The position numbers were made by a program, and so were the translations under genes. Below, one piece after another: positions 56,738-64,000 of a stretch of 64,000 nt of DNA; positions within the stretch are counted from its first letter, which is position 1, and each line of letters starts with the position of its first letter. The stretch comes from DATGMS01 sp040905145 (lineage in GTDB: Bacteria > Bacteroidota > Bacteroidia > Cytophagales > Cyclobacteriaceae). The notes beneath the pieces were generated by a model. That model searched no databases and was not told the origin of the DNA. It worked only from the letters and a program-made list of their open reading frames with translations. Location of the stretch: contig JBBDSC010000188.1 in assembly GCA_040905145.1 (NCBI GenBank), positions 23,803 to 87,802 on the forward strand. The letters run 5' to 3'.

Positions 56738-57211
56738 TTACGTTAAAATTTTGGATGATTTTTTCGTGGGTATTGGTATTTTATAAAGTATGGTCCCGAA
56801 AATAAACAGGCAGATAACTTTTATGATTTCAAAGGCTATATAATAAAAATGCAATGCGGACCCAGGTACTTCGCTCCCCTTGATATATAATTCTGCCCGT
56901 GCGTCCAAAGCTGGTAATAGCCATAAAGATTGCATCAACAACAATAGAATAGGAACAAAATATAACAATTCATTTTTTGTGATAGGTTCATCTTTTGCCA
57001 GGAACAGGTTTGCGCCAATAACGATTGCAAAAATCCATTCCATAATATTAAGTGCACCAAAAACAAGCCGACCTATTCCCAAACCAAGGGGCACTGTAAT
57101 TCCGGGGGCGCTGAATTTTAACCAGGCTTCCATGAAACTGATGGCACAAACAAAACCGATCCAAAGGAAAACAGCGGTTTGTGCGATGGGATATTTTACT
57201 TGTGAAGTCAT
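56738..57211 (-). CDS. Four-helix membrane protein of unknown function
   Basis: 157 residues with four hydrophobic helices (about 10-30, 40-65, 80-100 and 122-145), basic C-terminus. Conserved-looking FMEAWLKFSAPGITVPLGLGIGRLVFGALNIMEW. It lies within the NO/oxidase module and may be co-regulated; no activity can be assigned. Confidence 0.55.
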   Translation of the reverse strand: MTSQVKYPIAQTAVFLWIGFVCAISFMEAWLKFSAPGITVPLGLGIGRLVFGALNIMEWIFAIVIGANLFLAKDEPITKNELLYFVPILLLLMQSLWLLPALDARAELYIKGSEVPGSALHFYYIAFEIIKVICLFIFGTILYKIPIPTKKSSKILT

Positions 57212-57477
57212 AGTGAACTGTTTTTTCTATATTTACCTCAATTTGTTTCCTTCTAAGAAATCCCATTAAAATATATTGCAATATTCGCCATTTTGATAAT
57301 AGGCTATTTCAATTCAGAATCCAAACGTGCCCTGGCCTCCTGTTACGATCAAATACCACCACCGTTCTCCCTAAAGGTAAAAGAAAACAAGGGTGTATTT
57401 TACAATCAGGACTTAAACAGTGTCTATTAATGAAGTGAGCATCTTAAGCAAATTACTAATTGATGTATTGATTTATT
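57212..57477. other. Spacer in the NO/oxidase module
   Basis: 266 bp without a gene between two minus-strand genes. AT-rich, likely the promoter of the four-helix protein gene. No operator like that at 61113 is visible. Confidence 0.35.
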
Positions 57478-57900
57478 TCAGAAAAAAGAGGTGTAATAAT
57501 CCGGTGTCCAATACATAATCCCATAAAACAGGGCCCAGCCGATAAAGCCGATTAAGATCGCCCAGATCCAGGTAGGAATGCCTTTGGGTGTTTCAGATCC
57601 CGTCACGATAAAGAAATCCTTTCTTTCACTGCCATACGCATTGATGGTCAGGGTCACATTATCATCTACCACGTCATTTTCCTTAAGTCCGATCAAATCT
57701 ATAGCCGGACCGTTCCTTACTTCAAAATTGACTTCTTTAATCCCTTCAATCCCATTGGTTGACTTAGCTACTATTTTTAACTTATGTTTCCCATCAGGTA
57801 TTTTTGTGGTATCCACTATAAATTTTACAGGTGGCTTAAATTCCCCGAAGGGGGAAGGATCATCGTCAAGAAAAACTTTGATTATTCTGTTGTCTTCCAT
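57478..57900 (-). CDS. Membrane-anchored Ig-like protein of the oxidase cluster
   Basis: 140 residues. The first about 100 form a beta-rich extracytoplasmic-type domain (IPDGKHKLKIVAKSTNGIEGIKEVNFEV, like a bacterial Ig fold), followed by one membrane helix (about 108-128, WIWAILIGFIGWALFYGIMYW) near the C-terminus. It has no cofactor motif. It sits 3 bp after the next small gene in the oxidase operon; possibly an accessory subunit. Confidence 0.6.
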   Translation of the reverse strand: MEDNRIIKVFLDDDPSPFGEFKPPVKFIVDTTKIPDGKHKLKIVAKSTNGIEGIKEVNFEVRNGPAIDLIGLKENDVVDDNVTLTINAYGSERKDFFIVTGSETPKGIPTWIWAILIGFIGWALFYGIMYWTPDYYTSFF

Positions 57901-57903
57901 AGT

Positions 57904-58173
57904 CTAATAATTTCTCAGTACGATACGCTTAACATGGCTGGGGGAATTTTCCCCTGGCTTCAGCAGGTATTTCACATTAAGGACCAGGGTCAAAAGGACA
58001 ATAGCTATAGCGATAGTAATAATGATAAAATCCGTCTGTCCCTGTGGGCCTGCGCCATGGGTGATATTCTGTACCACTTTAGGTTGCTGGGATTTGCACA
58101 CCTCACAGGCCACCAAGGGAGATGATATCCATACCACCATCAAGCCCATGATAAATAAAATTTTTCCCTTCAT
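57904..58173 (-). CDS. Small CxxC membrane protein of the oxidase cluster
   Basis: 89 residues from the ATG at 58173. Signal-like start with ACEVCKSQQP right after it (CEVC), then a membrane helix (about 45-68, IIITIAIAIVLLTLVLNVKYLL). The CxxC could bind metal or disulfide. It follows the fused subunit gene by about 80 bp on the same strand. Function unknown. Confidence 0.6.
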   Translation of the reverse strand: MKGKILFIMGLMVVWISSPLVACEVCKSQQPKVVQNITHGAGPQGQTDFIIITIAIAIVLLTLVLNVKYLLKPGENSPSHVKRIVLRNY

Positions 58174-58252
58174 GATATATTGGTTTATTTTGTAATCCGC
58201 TTTAATCCGGCTATTCAATAATGCTGGTCGGTGCCATTTTCAGGGCCCGTAG

Positions 58253-59254
58253 TTACATTTCTTCAATCATCTTTCTAATGTCCGTTACCTGCTCGACACT
58301 TACCTCAGGGGCATTATTGCCCCAACCGCTTTTTTCATGGTTGATGATGGCCGCTATTTCTTCATCAGTCAACAAATTAGCAAAGCCGGGCATTTGGCCC
58401 CATTCAGGATGGGCGTCATAACCCTGCATAATAATCCGGATCATAAGTTCCGGGTCTGCATCATTAACCACGGGACTATTTGCAAGGGGAGGAAATGCTC
58501 CAGGTATACCTTTACCATCAGCCTGATGACAGGCGGCACAGGTATTGGTATATAGATTTGCCCCATCCGGTAATAAAGCCTCTCCGGCGTCATCATCGCC
58601 GCCCCCGGAAAGATCTATGGGTTCAGATCTTGAGGGTATAAAACTCATCCCTTCAGCGACGAGGGGAGGCTGTTTAAGGGATTTCAGATAAGCTACCAGA
58701 TCCAGCGCTTCCTGGGAGGCCACCACTTCTCCGGTTCCGTTCCTGAAGTTGGACGGCACCGCCACGACAACCTCATCTTCGGCAGGATTTTCCTCATAGG
58801 TGAATAACCAGGGATAGGCGGGCATTACAGATTCCTCCACCACGATGCGGGGATTGTAAAGATGCAATAAATGCCACTGGTCTCCAGGTTGTCTCTGGCC
58901 CACATTGGACAGATCCGGTCCGGTTCTTTGACTCCCCAGTATGGAAGGGGACTGCCTCCAGATACCCATTCTTTGTTTGGAGTAATAATAATCCGAAGGC
59001 ATGGAGGGCCTGCTGCCCCAAACATTATCCATTTCTATGCTTCTTACCTGTTGGGTATGACAGGATACGCATCCTTCTGAGATATACAAACTTAATCCCT
59101 TAACTTCTGCTTCTGTCATGGGTTCGTCTTCCGGTAGAGGCTGATTATCCTGCATTTTGTAGGCTGGTATGACCGCAATAAAAATGCTTAGAAAAACAAA
59201 GGCAACCAAAATGGTAATGAGCAGTAACTGGTGGTTTTTATGAAAATCTAACAT
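58253..59254 (-). CDS. ccoO: cbb3-type oxidase subunit II fused to a second cytochrome c domain
   Basis: 333 residues. Membrane anchor (about 10-30), then a CcoO/FixO-type domain with heme c site C62-VS-C65-H66 and QQVRSIEMDNVWG, followed after an acidic, Gly-rich linker by a second heme c domain with C239-AA-C242-H243 and axial Met in QMPGF. In proteobacteria the second c-type role is played by the separate CcoP; here it seems fused. It lies 12 bp after the CcoN-like gene. Confidence 0.85.
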   Translation of the reverse strand: MLDFHKNHQLLLITILVAFVFLSIFIAVIPAYKMQDNQPLPEDEPMTEAEVKGLSLYISEGCVSCHTQQVRSIEMDNVWGSRPSMPSDYYYSKQRMGIWRQSPSILGSQRTGPDLSNVGQRQPGDQWHLLHLYNPRIVVEESVMPAYPWLFTYEENPAEDEVVVAVPSNFRNGTGEVVASQEALDLVAYLKSLKQPPLVAEGMSFIPSRSEPIDLSGGGDDDAGEALLPDGANLYTNTCAACHQADGKGIPGAFPPLANSPVVNDADPELMIRIIMQGYDAHPEWGQMPGFANLLTDEEIAAIINHEKSGWGNNAPEVSVEQVTDIRKMIEEM

Positions 59255-59266
59255 AATAATTACAGT

Positions 59267-61096
59267 TTAAGAGTTGGCTGGTTCTTTTTCCATGATCCAC
59301 TTATTTTTTATGGCCAATTCTTTCTCCTGCATGCGGTAGCCTTTGATCATCCGGTAAATGTTCCAACCAAAAACCAGGTGGGACACAAACATCATGGATC
59401 CCCCTACCGCTCGCCATAGCCAGTAAGGTGCCATGGATGGAATGGTTTCCAAAAATGGAACAGAATCCGCCCAGCCCATACCTTTCTCTGTACCGCCAAT
59501 AAACAAGGAGAAAACATAAATAATCAGACCCAGAAATGCAAACCAGAAGTGTATCCCCACGGCAATCTGATTAGGTTCGGTACGGGTAAGTTTGGGAATA
59601 ATCGCATAAATGCTGCCCCAAAGAAAGAAAGCAATTATTCCATACATGGTAATATGCGAATGACCCACATTAAAATCAGTAAAATGCCAGATATAGTTGG
59701 TGAAGCGGAAAGCCTGAAAACTTCCCTGGGTGGAACCTACAAAATAAAAGATCACCCCTACGAGCATAAAAGGCAACACATAAGAATCTTCTATTGCTTT
59801 CCGGCTGCCCCGCATGGTCATCAGGAAATTGGTGGTACCGGCCAGTACCGGGATAAACATCCCCGCACTGAAAACAATGGCCACGGTCTGCAGCCACCAA
59901 GGTATTGGGCTAAATATAAAGTGATGGGTGCCGATCAGGGTATAAAACAACATCTGGGTCCAAAAAGCCAGTACCCCCAGGGAATAAGAATAAATCGGTT
60001 TATTAAGCGAAGAAGGCAGATAATAATAGATTAAACCCAAAGTAAAGGTCATAAACCACATCCCCACCGCAGAATGCATGTAATAGCCCTGGATAATGGT
60101 TTCCCCCATTCCTTCCTGGTAGAATGGCAGATAACCAATGGTAACCAAAGTCAGGGTCCATACACAGGCTCCTAAAATATACCAATTGGATATGTAGATT
60201 TCCTCGGTATTCCTATGGGCAATGGTTTTATAAAAATTAACGGTGGTAAGTATAAGACCAATGGCAAAAAGCATCATTACCGGCCATATATACTCCCGGT
60301 ATTCCCCTCCCCCATTATTGATCCCATTGACTAGGCAGATATTCCCGATTATAACACAGGCATTGATAAGATAAAAAGATATCCAGGCCCATTTATAATT
60401 ATAGATTTTGACATTGGAGGTCCGGCTTACCACAAAATAAGCCAATCCGATCATAGCTAAAGAGGACCAGCCCCAGAAAACCGTATTGGTGTGCATAGGC
60501 CTTAATCTGCCAAATGATAACCATTCTATATGATCCATATCCGGCCAGACGAATTTCATGCCCACATATTGCCCGATCGCAGTTCCAAAGATCAGCCAAA
60601 AAGCTGCTACTACTATGTGGGCCAAAACCAGACGGATGAGTTTATCATCGGTTTCAATTTTAATTTTTCCCATCTTCTTTTCATCTGCCAAAGGATAATT
60701 GGGATTATGGGTGATTTTTTGTACCAGCCCTCGTCTTAATGCCACCGGTCCCTTACCGGCCAGTTCATCCCCTATTAATTGATAGCGGCCACTTTGCTGT
60801 CTTAGCTGGAGGATTTCATCAATTTCTTTGGAATCAATATTGATGATGGCATCTTTTATCTGCTGGATGTTCTCTTTCTCCTCCGTTTTATCAGAAACAT
60901 TCAAAAGTTTACTGATCCTAAGGACCATTATTATGGAAAAAACCAACAGTACAATAATACAAAGGACAATGGTGCCGATTATTCCAGGTTGGGTGTACCA
61001 TAAATCGGTATTGATTTCAGATTGGGCAAAACAGTCAGCTGGCAATCCAATTAGCCAAAGCAAAACAACCAAGCAATGAATTATTGAGGTTTTCAT
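59267..61096 (-). CDS. ccoN: cbb3-type cytochrome c oxidase subunit I with N-terminal extension
   Basis: 609 residues, longer than classical CcoN. An extra N-terminal signal-like segment (1-25, ending CFAQ), a membrane helix (about 37-58) and a charged stretch (65-150) precede the 12-helix core. Core marks: YYMHSAVGMWF, GTHHFIF, GHSHITMYG; YYY in LIYYYLP marks the place of the cross-linked tyrosine. It forms the O2-reducing (possibly NO-active) catalytic subunit, with the fused CcoO-cytochrome c downstream. The 24-bp operator-like repeat is 17 bp before its ATG. Confidence 0.88.
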   Translation of the reverse strand: MKTSIIHCLVVLLWLIGLPADCFAQSEINTDLWYTQPGIIGTIVLCIIVLLVFSIIMVLRISKLLNVSDKTEEKENIQQIKDAIINIDSKEIDEILQLRQQSGRYQLIGDELAGKGPVALRRGLVQKITHNPNYPLADEKKMGKIKIETDDKLIRLVLAHIVVAAFWLIFGTAIGQYVGMKFVWPDMDHIEWLSFGRLRPMHTNTVFWGWSSLAMIGLAYFVVSRTSNVKIYNYKWAWISFYLINACVIIGNICLVNGINNGGGEYREYIWPVMMLFAIGLILTTVNFYKTIAHRNTEEIYISNWYILGACVWTLTLVTIGYLPFYQEGMGETIIQGYYMHSAVGMWFMTFTLGLIYYYLPSSLNKPIYSYSLGVLAFWTQMLFYTLIGTHHFIFSPIPWWLQTVAIVFSAGMFIPVLAGTTNFLMTMRGSRKAIEDSYVLPFMLVGVIFYFVGSTQGSFQAFRFTNYIWHFTDFNVGHSHITMYGIIAFFLWGSIYAIIPKLTRTEPNQIAVGIHFWFAFLGLIIYVFSLFIGGTEKGMGWADSVPFLETIPSMAPYWLWRAVGGSMMFVSHLVFGWNIYRMIKGYRMQEKELAIKNKWIMEKEPANS

Positions 61097-61112
61097 TCGA
61101 ATTTTGTATAAT

Positions 61113-61136
61113 GATATTAATACCTTTTTATCCTTT
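61113..61136 (-). promoter_or_regulatory. Candidate Rrf2/NsrR-type operator, copy 1
   Basis: A 24-bp sequence (plus strand starts GATATTAATACC and ends TTTTATCCTTT) that is base-for-base the same at 63047-63070. It contains an inverted GATA...TATC pair. It lies 17-40 bp upstream of the ccoN ATG, where a repressor would block transcription. The adjacent Rrf2 gene is the obvious candidate binder. Confidence 0.65.
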
Positions 61137-61176
61137 AATAGCAGGTGATTGTTTCAAAGGAGCTCCTGCATTATAA

Positions 61177-61614
61177 TTAATTGAACCGACTCAAAAAGAC
61201 CGTTCCTTTTTCCAGGTCAGCGGCCAGATCTCGAATGGATGTCGAGTGCAGCATAACCTTCAACTGGTCACGGATAGATTTAAATTGATCATGGATGGGG
61301 CATGGATTCACTTCGGAGCAGACTTTTAGGCCCAGGCCACACCCTTCGAAAATCTGGTTTCCATCGATGGCCTCCACCAACTCCAAAAGTGTTAATTTTT
61401 CCTGTTCTTTTTCTATATAAAAACCACCATTGGGCCCTTTTGCTGAACTGATAATCCCCTTCCGGGCAAGGGCCTGCAGTATTTTGGCGGTAAAAAACTC
61501 TGGGGAATCAATTTCTTTACAGATATCCTTGATACCGATTTTCTTTCCTTTGCTGTTTTGGGACCAAATGTAAATTACTGCCCTTATGCCATATTCGCAT
61601 GCTTTTGAAAACAT
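61177..61614 (-). CDS. Rrf2-family regulator, NsrR-like
   Basis: 145 residues. Winged helix: MFSKACEYGIRAVIYI, DICKEIDSPEFFTAKILQALARKGIISSAKGPNGGFYI. Three cysteines C92, C99 and C105 (spacing 6 and 5) fit a [Fe-S] sensing site like NsrR, whose spacing is close but not identical. NO would damage the cluster and relieve repression. It follows the hemerythrin gene by 5 bp in one transcript and probably controls the module through the repeated 24-bp site. Confidence 0.88.
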   Translation of the reverse strand: MFSKACEYGIRAVIYIWSQNSKGKKIGIKDICKEIDSPEFFTAKILQALARKGIISSAKGPNGGFYIEKEQEKLTLLELVEAIDGNQIFEGCGLGLKVCSEVNPCPIHDQFKSIRDQLKVMLHSTSIRDLAADLEKGTVFLSRFN

Positions 61615-61619
61615 ATTTT

Positions 61620-62102
61620 TTAATTTTTAAGCCAAAACTCATCCTCCCAATTTTCTTGCACTTTTTGGTGTATGGTATCCATTCTCTTCTCGAATTCCAA
61701 TAAATCCTTTTCTACAAGTTCCACCTGGATATAAGGAAACAATTTCCTTTCTTCAAACCGGATATGGTTGTCAAGCCCCTCTGCAAATTCAAGGAGATCC
61801 CCGTTTTCTACGGTGGGCGTGGATACCATTTTTCTATGTAATGACCGGAGCGAATCATGTTGCTTTTCTGCTTCCTTTCTTAACAGGTCATTTTTTGCCA
61901 AATAAACAAACAGGAAATCTTCTTCCATTTTGAAATGGGAAACCAGATGCTCCAGCATAAAATAGTGAAGGTAATCCATAATCCGTTTATTATCTATTTT
62001 TTGGTTGATCCCCTTCCGGATTTTCCAGGACAATAAAAGCCCAAAATGATGATCCTGGGAAAGGGGAACAAGTGCTGGATGTCGTTTTAATGGTTTTGCC
62101 AT
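61620..62102 (-). CDS. Hemerythrin-domain protein
   Basis: 160 residues from the ATG at 62102 (MAKPLKRHP). Four-helix-bundle di-iron ligands: HPALVPLSQDHHFG, HLVSHFKMEEDF, KQHDSLRSLH and HIRFEERKLFPY. Such proteins bind O2 or NO or store iron. Directly followed by the Rrf2 gene; both likely respond to nitrosative stress. Confidence 0.88.
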   Translation of the reverse strand: MAKPLKRHPALVPLSQDHHFGLLLSWKIRKGINQKIDNKRIMDYLHYFMLEHLVSHFKMEEDFLFVYLAKNDLLRKEAEKQHDSLRSLHRKMVSTPTVENGDLLEFAEGLDNHIRFEERKLFPYIQVELVEKDLLEFEKRMDTIHQKVQENWEDEFWLKN

Positions 62103-62191
62103 TTTGAATACAGGTAATAGTTTTATCAACGAAAGCTTTCAAAAGATAGATTAACTCATTCATTTACTTTAACAAAGTTAATCAAAAGCCA

Positions 62192-62224
62192 TTATAATAA
62201 AGATAGTTTTATCTTTTATTATAA
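62192..62224. promoter_or_regulatory. AT-rich palindrome upstream of the hemerythrin-Rrf2 genes
   Basis: Near-perfect inverted repeat: TTATAATAAAGATA and TATCTTTTATTATAA around GTTT, with core AAAGATA-GTTT-TATCTTT. It lies about 90 bp before the hemerythrin ATG and 48 bp past the RIC gene stop. It may be a regulator site for the operon, or an AU-rich 3' structure of the upstream gene. Confidence 0.45.
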
Positions 62225-62271
62225 ATACTTATGACTGAATAGTTTAACGGAGATTAATATCTCTTAACTTT

Positions 62272-63012
62272 TTATTTTAATTCCAATTGCTGCGCCTTCT
62301 CCTCATGTTCAATGGCTTTTGGAAAAAGTATATTGTTCTCCAAATGGATATGTTTGTGCAAATCGCTCTCAAATTCATCCAGCAGGGCATAGGTTACGCG
62401 ATAAGTATTGCAGGCATCGGCAGGAGGATTGTATTTTTCTGTCAGGGCAGCAATCTTCCCAAACCGGTCCCCCTCATTTTCATGCTCCTGCATCATCATA
62501 TTAATAGGACTTTTTACGGAACGAAAATGAGCCGTACCGGCAAGAAAAGAATCATCCTTGGCTTTCTTCAACATTTTTCTGATATCGGGAAATAAAATCA
62601 ATTCCTCTTTCTTCATATGGGCAGTAAGTTCTCCGGCGGTTTCACTGAACAGTTTAGTGATTTCAAACAGTTCGGGATGAACTTCTCCATGAACTTTGCA
62701 GAGTTTGTTTAAATATTGCAGCAAAAGAGGAATACGGTCCTCCACATATCGGTGGTGTTTTTTTTCTATATAATCCGCCAGTAGATCCAAGGGCCAAAAC
62801 TTAAAGTCCATATTGGCATCACTTGGTATAATTATCACTTTATCCAAGGCTTCTTTGACTGTTACCGCATCAATATTTTTTTGCTCACAGGCATCTTCCA
62901 AGGTCCGGTTGCCCTTACAGCAGAAGTCTATTCCGAATGATTCAAACACTGCAGCAGCACGATAATCTTTTGCCACCATTTCACCGATTGTCTCCTTTTT
63001 TGTAGTTTCCAT
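62272..63012 (-). CDS. ric: Iron-sulfur cluster repair di-iron protein (RIC/ScdA/YtfE)
   Basis: 246 residues. N-terminal domain with FGIDFCCKGNRTLEDAC (the ScdA cysteine pair and third Cys), then a hemerythrin-like bundle with ligands in KKHHRYVEDR, HGEVHPE, HMKKEELILFP, QEHENEGD and HIHLENNILFP. It restores Fe-S centres damaged by NO or peroxide. The second copy of the 24-bp site lies 35-58 bp before its ATG. Confidence 0.93.
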   Translation of the reverse strand: METTKKETIGEMVAKDYRAAAVFESFGIDFCCKGNRTLEDACEQKNIDAVTVKEALDKVIIIPSDANMDFKFWPLDLLADYIEKKHHRYVEDRIPLLLQYLNKLCKVHGEVHPELFEITKLFSETAGELTAHMKKEELILFPDIRKMLKKAKDDSFLAGTAHFRSVKSPINMMMQEHENEGDRFGKIAALTEKYNPPADACNTYRVTYALLDEFESDLHKHIHLENNILFPKAIEHEEKAQQLELK

Positions 63013-63046
63013 GATTTTGTGTTGAGATGTATATTGCCTAATTTGA

Positions 63047-63070
63047 GATATTAATACCTTTTTATCCTTT
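63047..63070 (-). promoter_or_regulatory. Candidate Rrf2/NsrR-type operator, copy 2
   Basis: Identical 24-bp sequence to 61113-61136, same orientation relative to the downstream gene, upstream of the RIC gene. Conservation of every base while both flanks differ points to selection for protein binding. Confidence 0.65.
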
Positions 63071-63212
63071 TACTTGAGCAAATATATGCATAAAATATTT
63101 AAAGACAAATTTATCCTTTATTATTTTTGAAAAAATCCAGATTGTTTCCTGGATTCTTTGGGATTAGGGATTCATTAATCCATCAATAGCATCAAGAAGC
63201 ATGGGCTGATTC

Positions 63213-63716
63213 GTGCTGTTTTTTCATTCCGGTAAACTTAAATTTATCAAGAGAAAATTCAGCATTGGGAAAATCAAAGAAAATTTCGTGAAGGTATTCA
63301 GGTCCCTGTTTACAGCGGAAGATGACTGCGATTTAAAACTTAAAGATCCGGACCACCCCTTGGAAAGTCCAATTGAAATCATGGCCAAGCCAAAAGGAAA
63401 GCGTCCACTGTCCATCAATCAACTCTCGGGAGGGGAAAAAACCCTTACGGCCACCTCCCTCCTGTTTGCCATTTATCTGTTAAAACCAGCTCCTTTCTGT
63501 ATTTTTGATGAGGTGGATGCTCCTTTGGATGATGCCAATATTGATAAGTTCAATCAGATCATCCAGACCTTTTCCCAAGATTCCCAATTTATCATCGTCA
63601 CCCATAACAAACGCACCATGGCCAGTACCGATATCATTTATGGTATTACGATGATTGAAGCAGGTATTTCCCGGGTCGTTCCCGTTGACCTAAGGGAACT
63701 GACCGAATCAGTTTAA
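63213..63716 (+). pseudogene. Internally deleted second copy of the smc 3' end
   Basis: 167 codons. After unrelated bases, 27 bp matching smc 52270-52296 (FIKRKFSI) are joined to smc from 53440 onward; the join removes 1143 bp (codons 653-1033) in frame, with a TT shared at the junction. From 63276 to 63694 it is identical by eye to smc 53449-53867, with single differences near the edges. It retains LSGGEKT and the Walker B but no Walker A, so it cannot be a working SMC. Probably not expressed. Confidence 0.85.
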
Positions 63717-64000
63717 AGAAGGGTCCTGACTGATCCTCGATTTAATCGTCTTGGAGGAAAAAATCAATAAGTAAATAATAACCAGTAAAATTATAAGAAC
63801 CGCCAGTTCCAATTGCGCCCATATGTTGGACTGGTTAACTATTTTCCCTGATCCTTTGGTGAGTTTTTCCCCTTCAAGAAGCTGGATTTCGGACAGGGTC
63901 TTAAGTTCCATAAAGGCTTCCTCAAAGTGCCTATTGAAAATTTCAGCATGGATCATTTTGTCTTCATCGGAAGTTTTTGTGAAGGCTTGGCTAGCTAGGT
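63708..64000 (-). CDS. Protein with a C-terminal membrane helix (partial at right edge)
   Basis: At least 96 codons; the frame is open to the window edge, so the ATG at 63956 may be internal. Helical N-side (SEIQLLEGEKLTKGSG) then one C-terminal helix (about 25 residues, LELAVLIILLVIIYLLIFSS). It is convergent with smc sequences, overlapping the smc remnant's stop. A diverged trace of the same tail follows the full smc. No function recognised. Confidence 0.5.
   Translation of the reverse strand, partial: LASQAFTKTSDEDKMIHAEIFNRHFEEAFMELKTLSEIQLLEGEKLTKGSGKIVNQSNIWAQLELAVLIILLVIIYLLIFSSKTIKSRISQDPSLN

Noticed and set aside
59267..61096. Calling this gene norB
   Set aside because: The helix pattern, the YYY motif and the FixO-type partner favour a cbb3-type subunit; norZ is encoded separately.

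Overview
This 64 kb window comes from a Bacteroidota chromosome, most likely order Cytophagales and plausibly Cyclobacteriaceae. The grounds are a type IX secretion C-terminal sorting domain on a giant exported protein, several SAC/TAC-type lipoproteins, BlaI/M56/TonB_C regulators, DUF4382 and DUF4136 lipoproteins, a deoxyhypusine-synthase-like protein and AT-rich spacers. The genus is an inference. No tRNA, rRNA or CRISPR array was seen.

Layout. (1) 1-6.6 kb: partial ROK protein, cysteine-less ArsC-like protein, CvfB-type S1 protein, 3-hydroxybutyryl-CoA dehydrogenase, two unknown genes, RhlE-type helicase and NYN-domain protein. (2) 6.7-18.9 kb, mostly minus strand: a 2456-residue secreted multidomain protein (sugar-dehydrogenase-like propeller, thrombospondin-3-like repeats, malectin-like, Kelch and PKD domains, sorting signal), an OmpA/PD40 protein, a deoxyhypusine-synthase-like enzyme, an OmpH/Skp lipoprotein, an acidic unknown protein and a 4-TM holin-family protein. 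(3) 19-23.8 kb: fatty-acid desaturase, a blaI gene followed by a decayed M56-TonB_C sensor gene, and a subtilase. (4) 24-27 kb: SAM-I riboswitch controlling metY-metX. (5) 27-34 kb: two-component system with a predicted outer-membrane protein, a Pro/Gly-rich secreted protein and a DUF4382 lipoprotein, then VOC, DUF4136 and RmuC genes. (6) 34.5-41.5 kb: heme-c dehydrogenase-like lipoprotein, 5-oxoprolinase pxpABC and a GT39-like membrane protein.

(7) 41.7-50.3 kb is an accessory island: a decayed BTAD/ATPase/TPR regulator, an XRE regulator overlapping a fused nuclease-methylase broken by one in-frame TGA, a second intact adenine methylase, and a 68-codon stump resembling the N-terminus of TOTE-type primase proteins. 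It ends just before smc. (8) 50.3-63.7 kb: full smc, then a roughly 9.8 kb nitric-oxide/low-oxygen module (quinol NO reductase, cbb3-type oxidase subunit I, fused subunit II-cytochrome c, Rrf2 regulator, hemerythrin, RIC/ScdA repair protein, small membrane proteins). The module is closed by a second, internally deleted copy of the smc 3' end whose last ~420 bp match the real gene base for base. A 24-bp sequence, identical in both places, lies just upstream of the oxidase and RIC genes and is a strong candidate operator for the cluster's Rrf2 regulator.

The most interesting items are the NO/oxidase module bracketed by smc direct repeats with its repeated operator, and the partly dead restriction/TOTE-like island immediately before it. 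Pseudogene calls come from reading the continuing frames directly; sequencing error in homopolymers cannot be excluded for the M56 gene.
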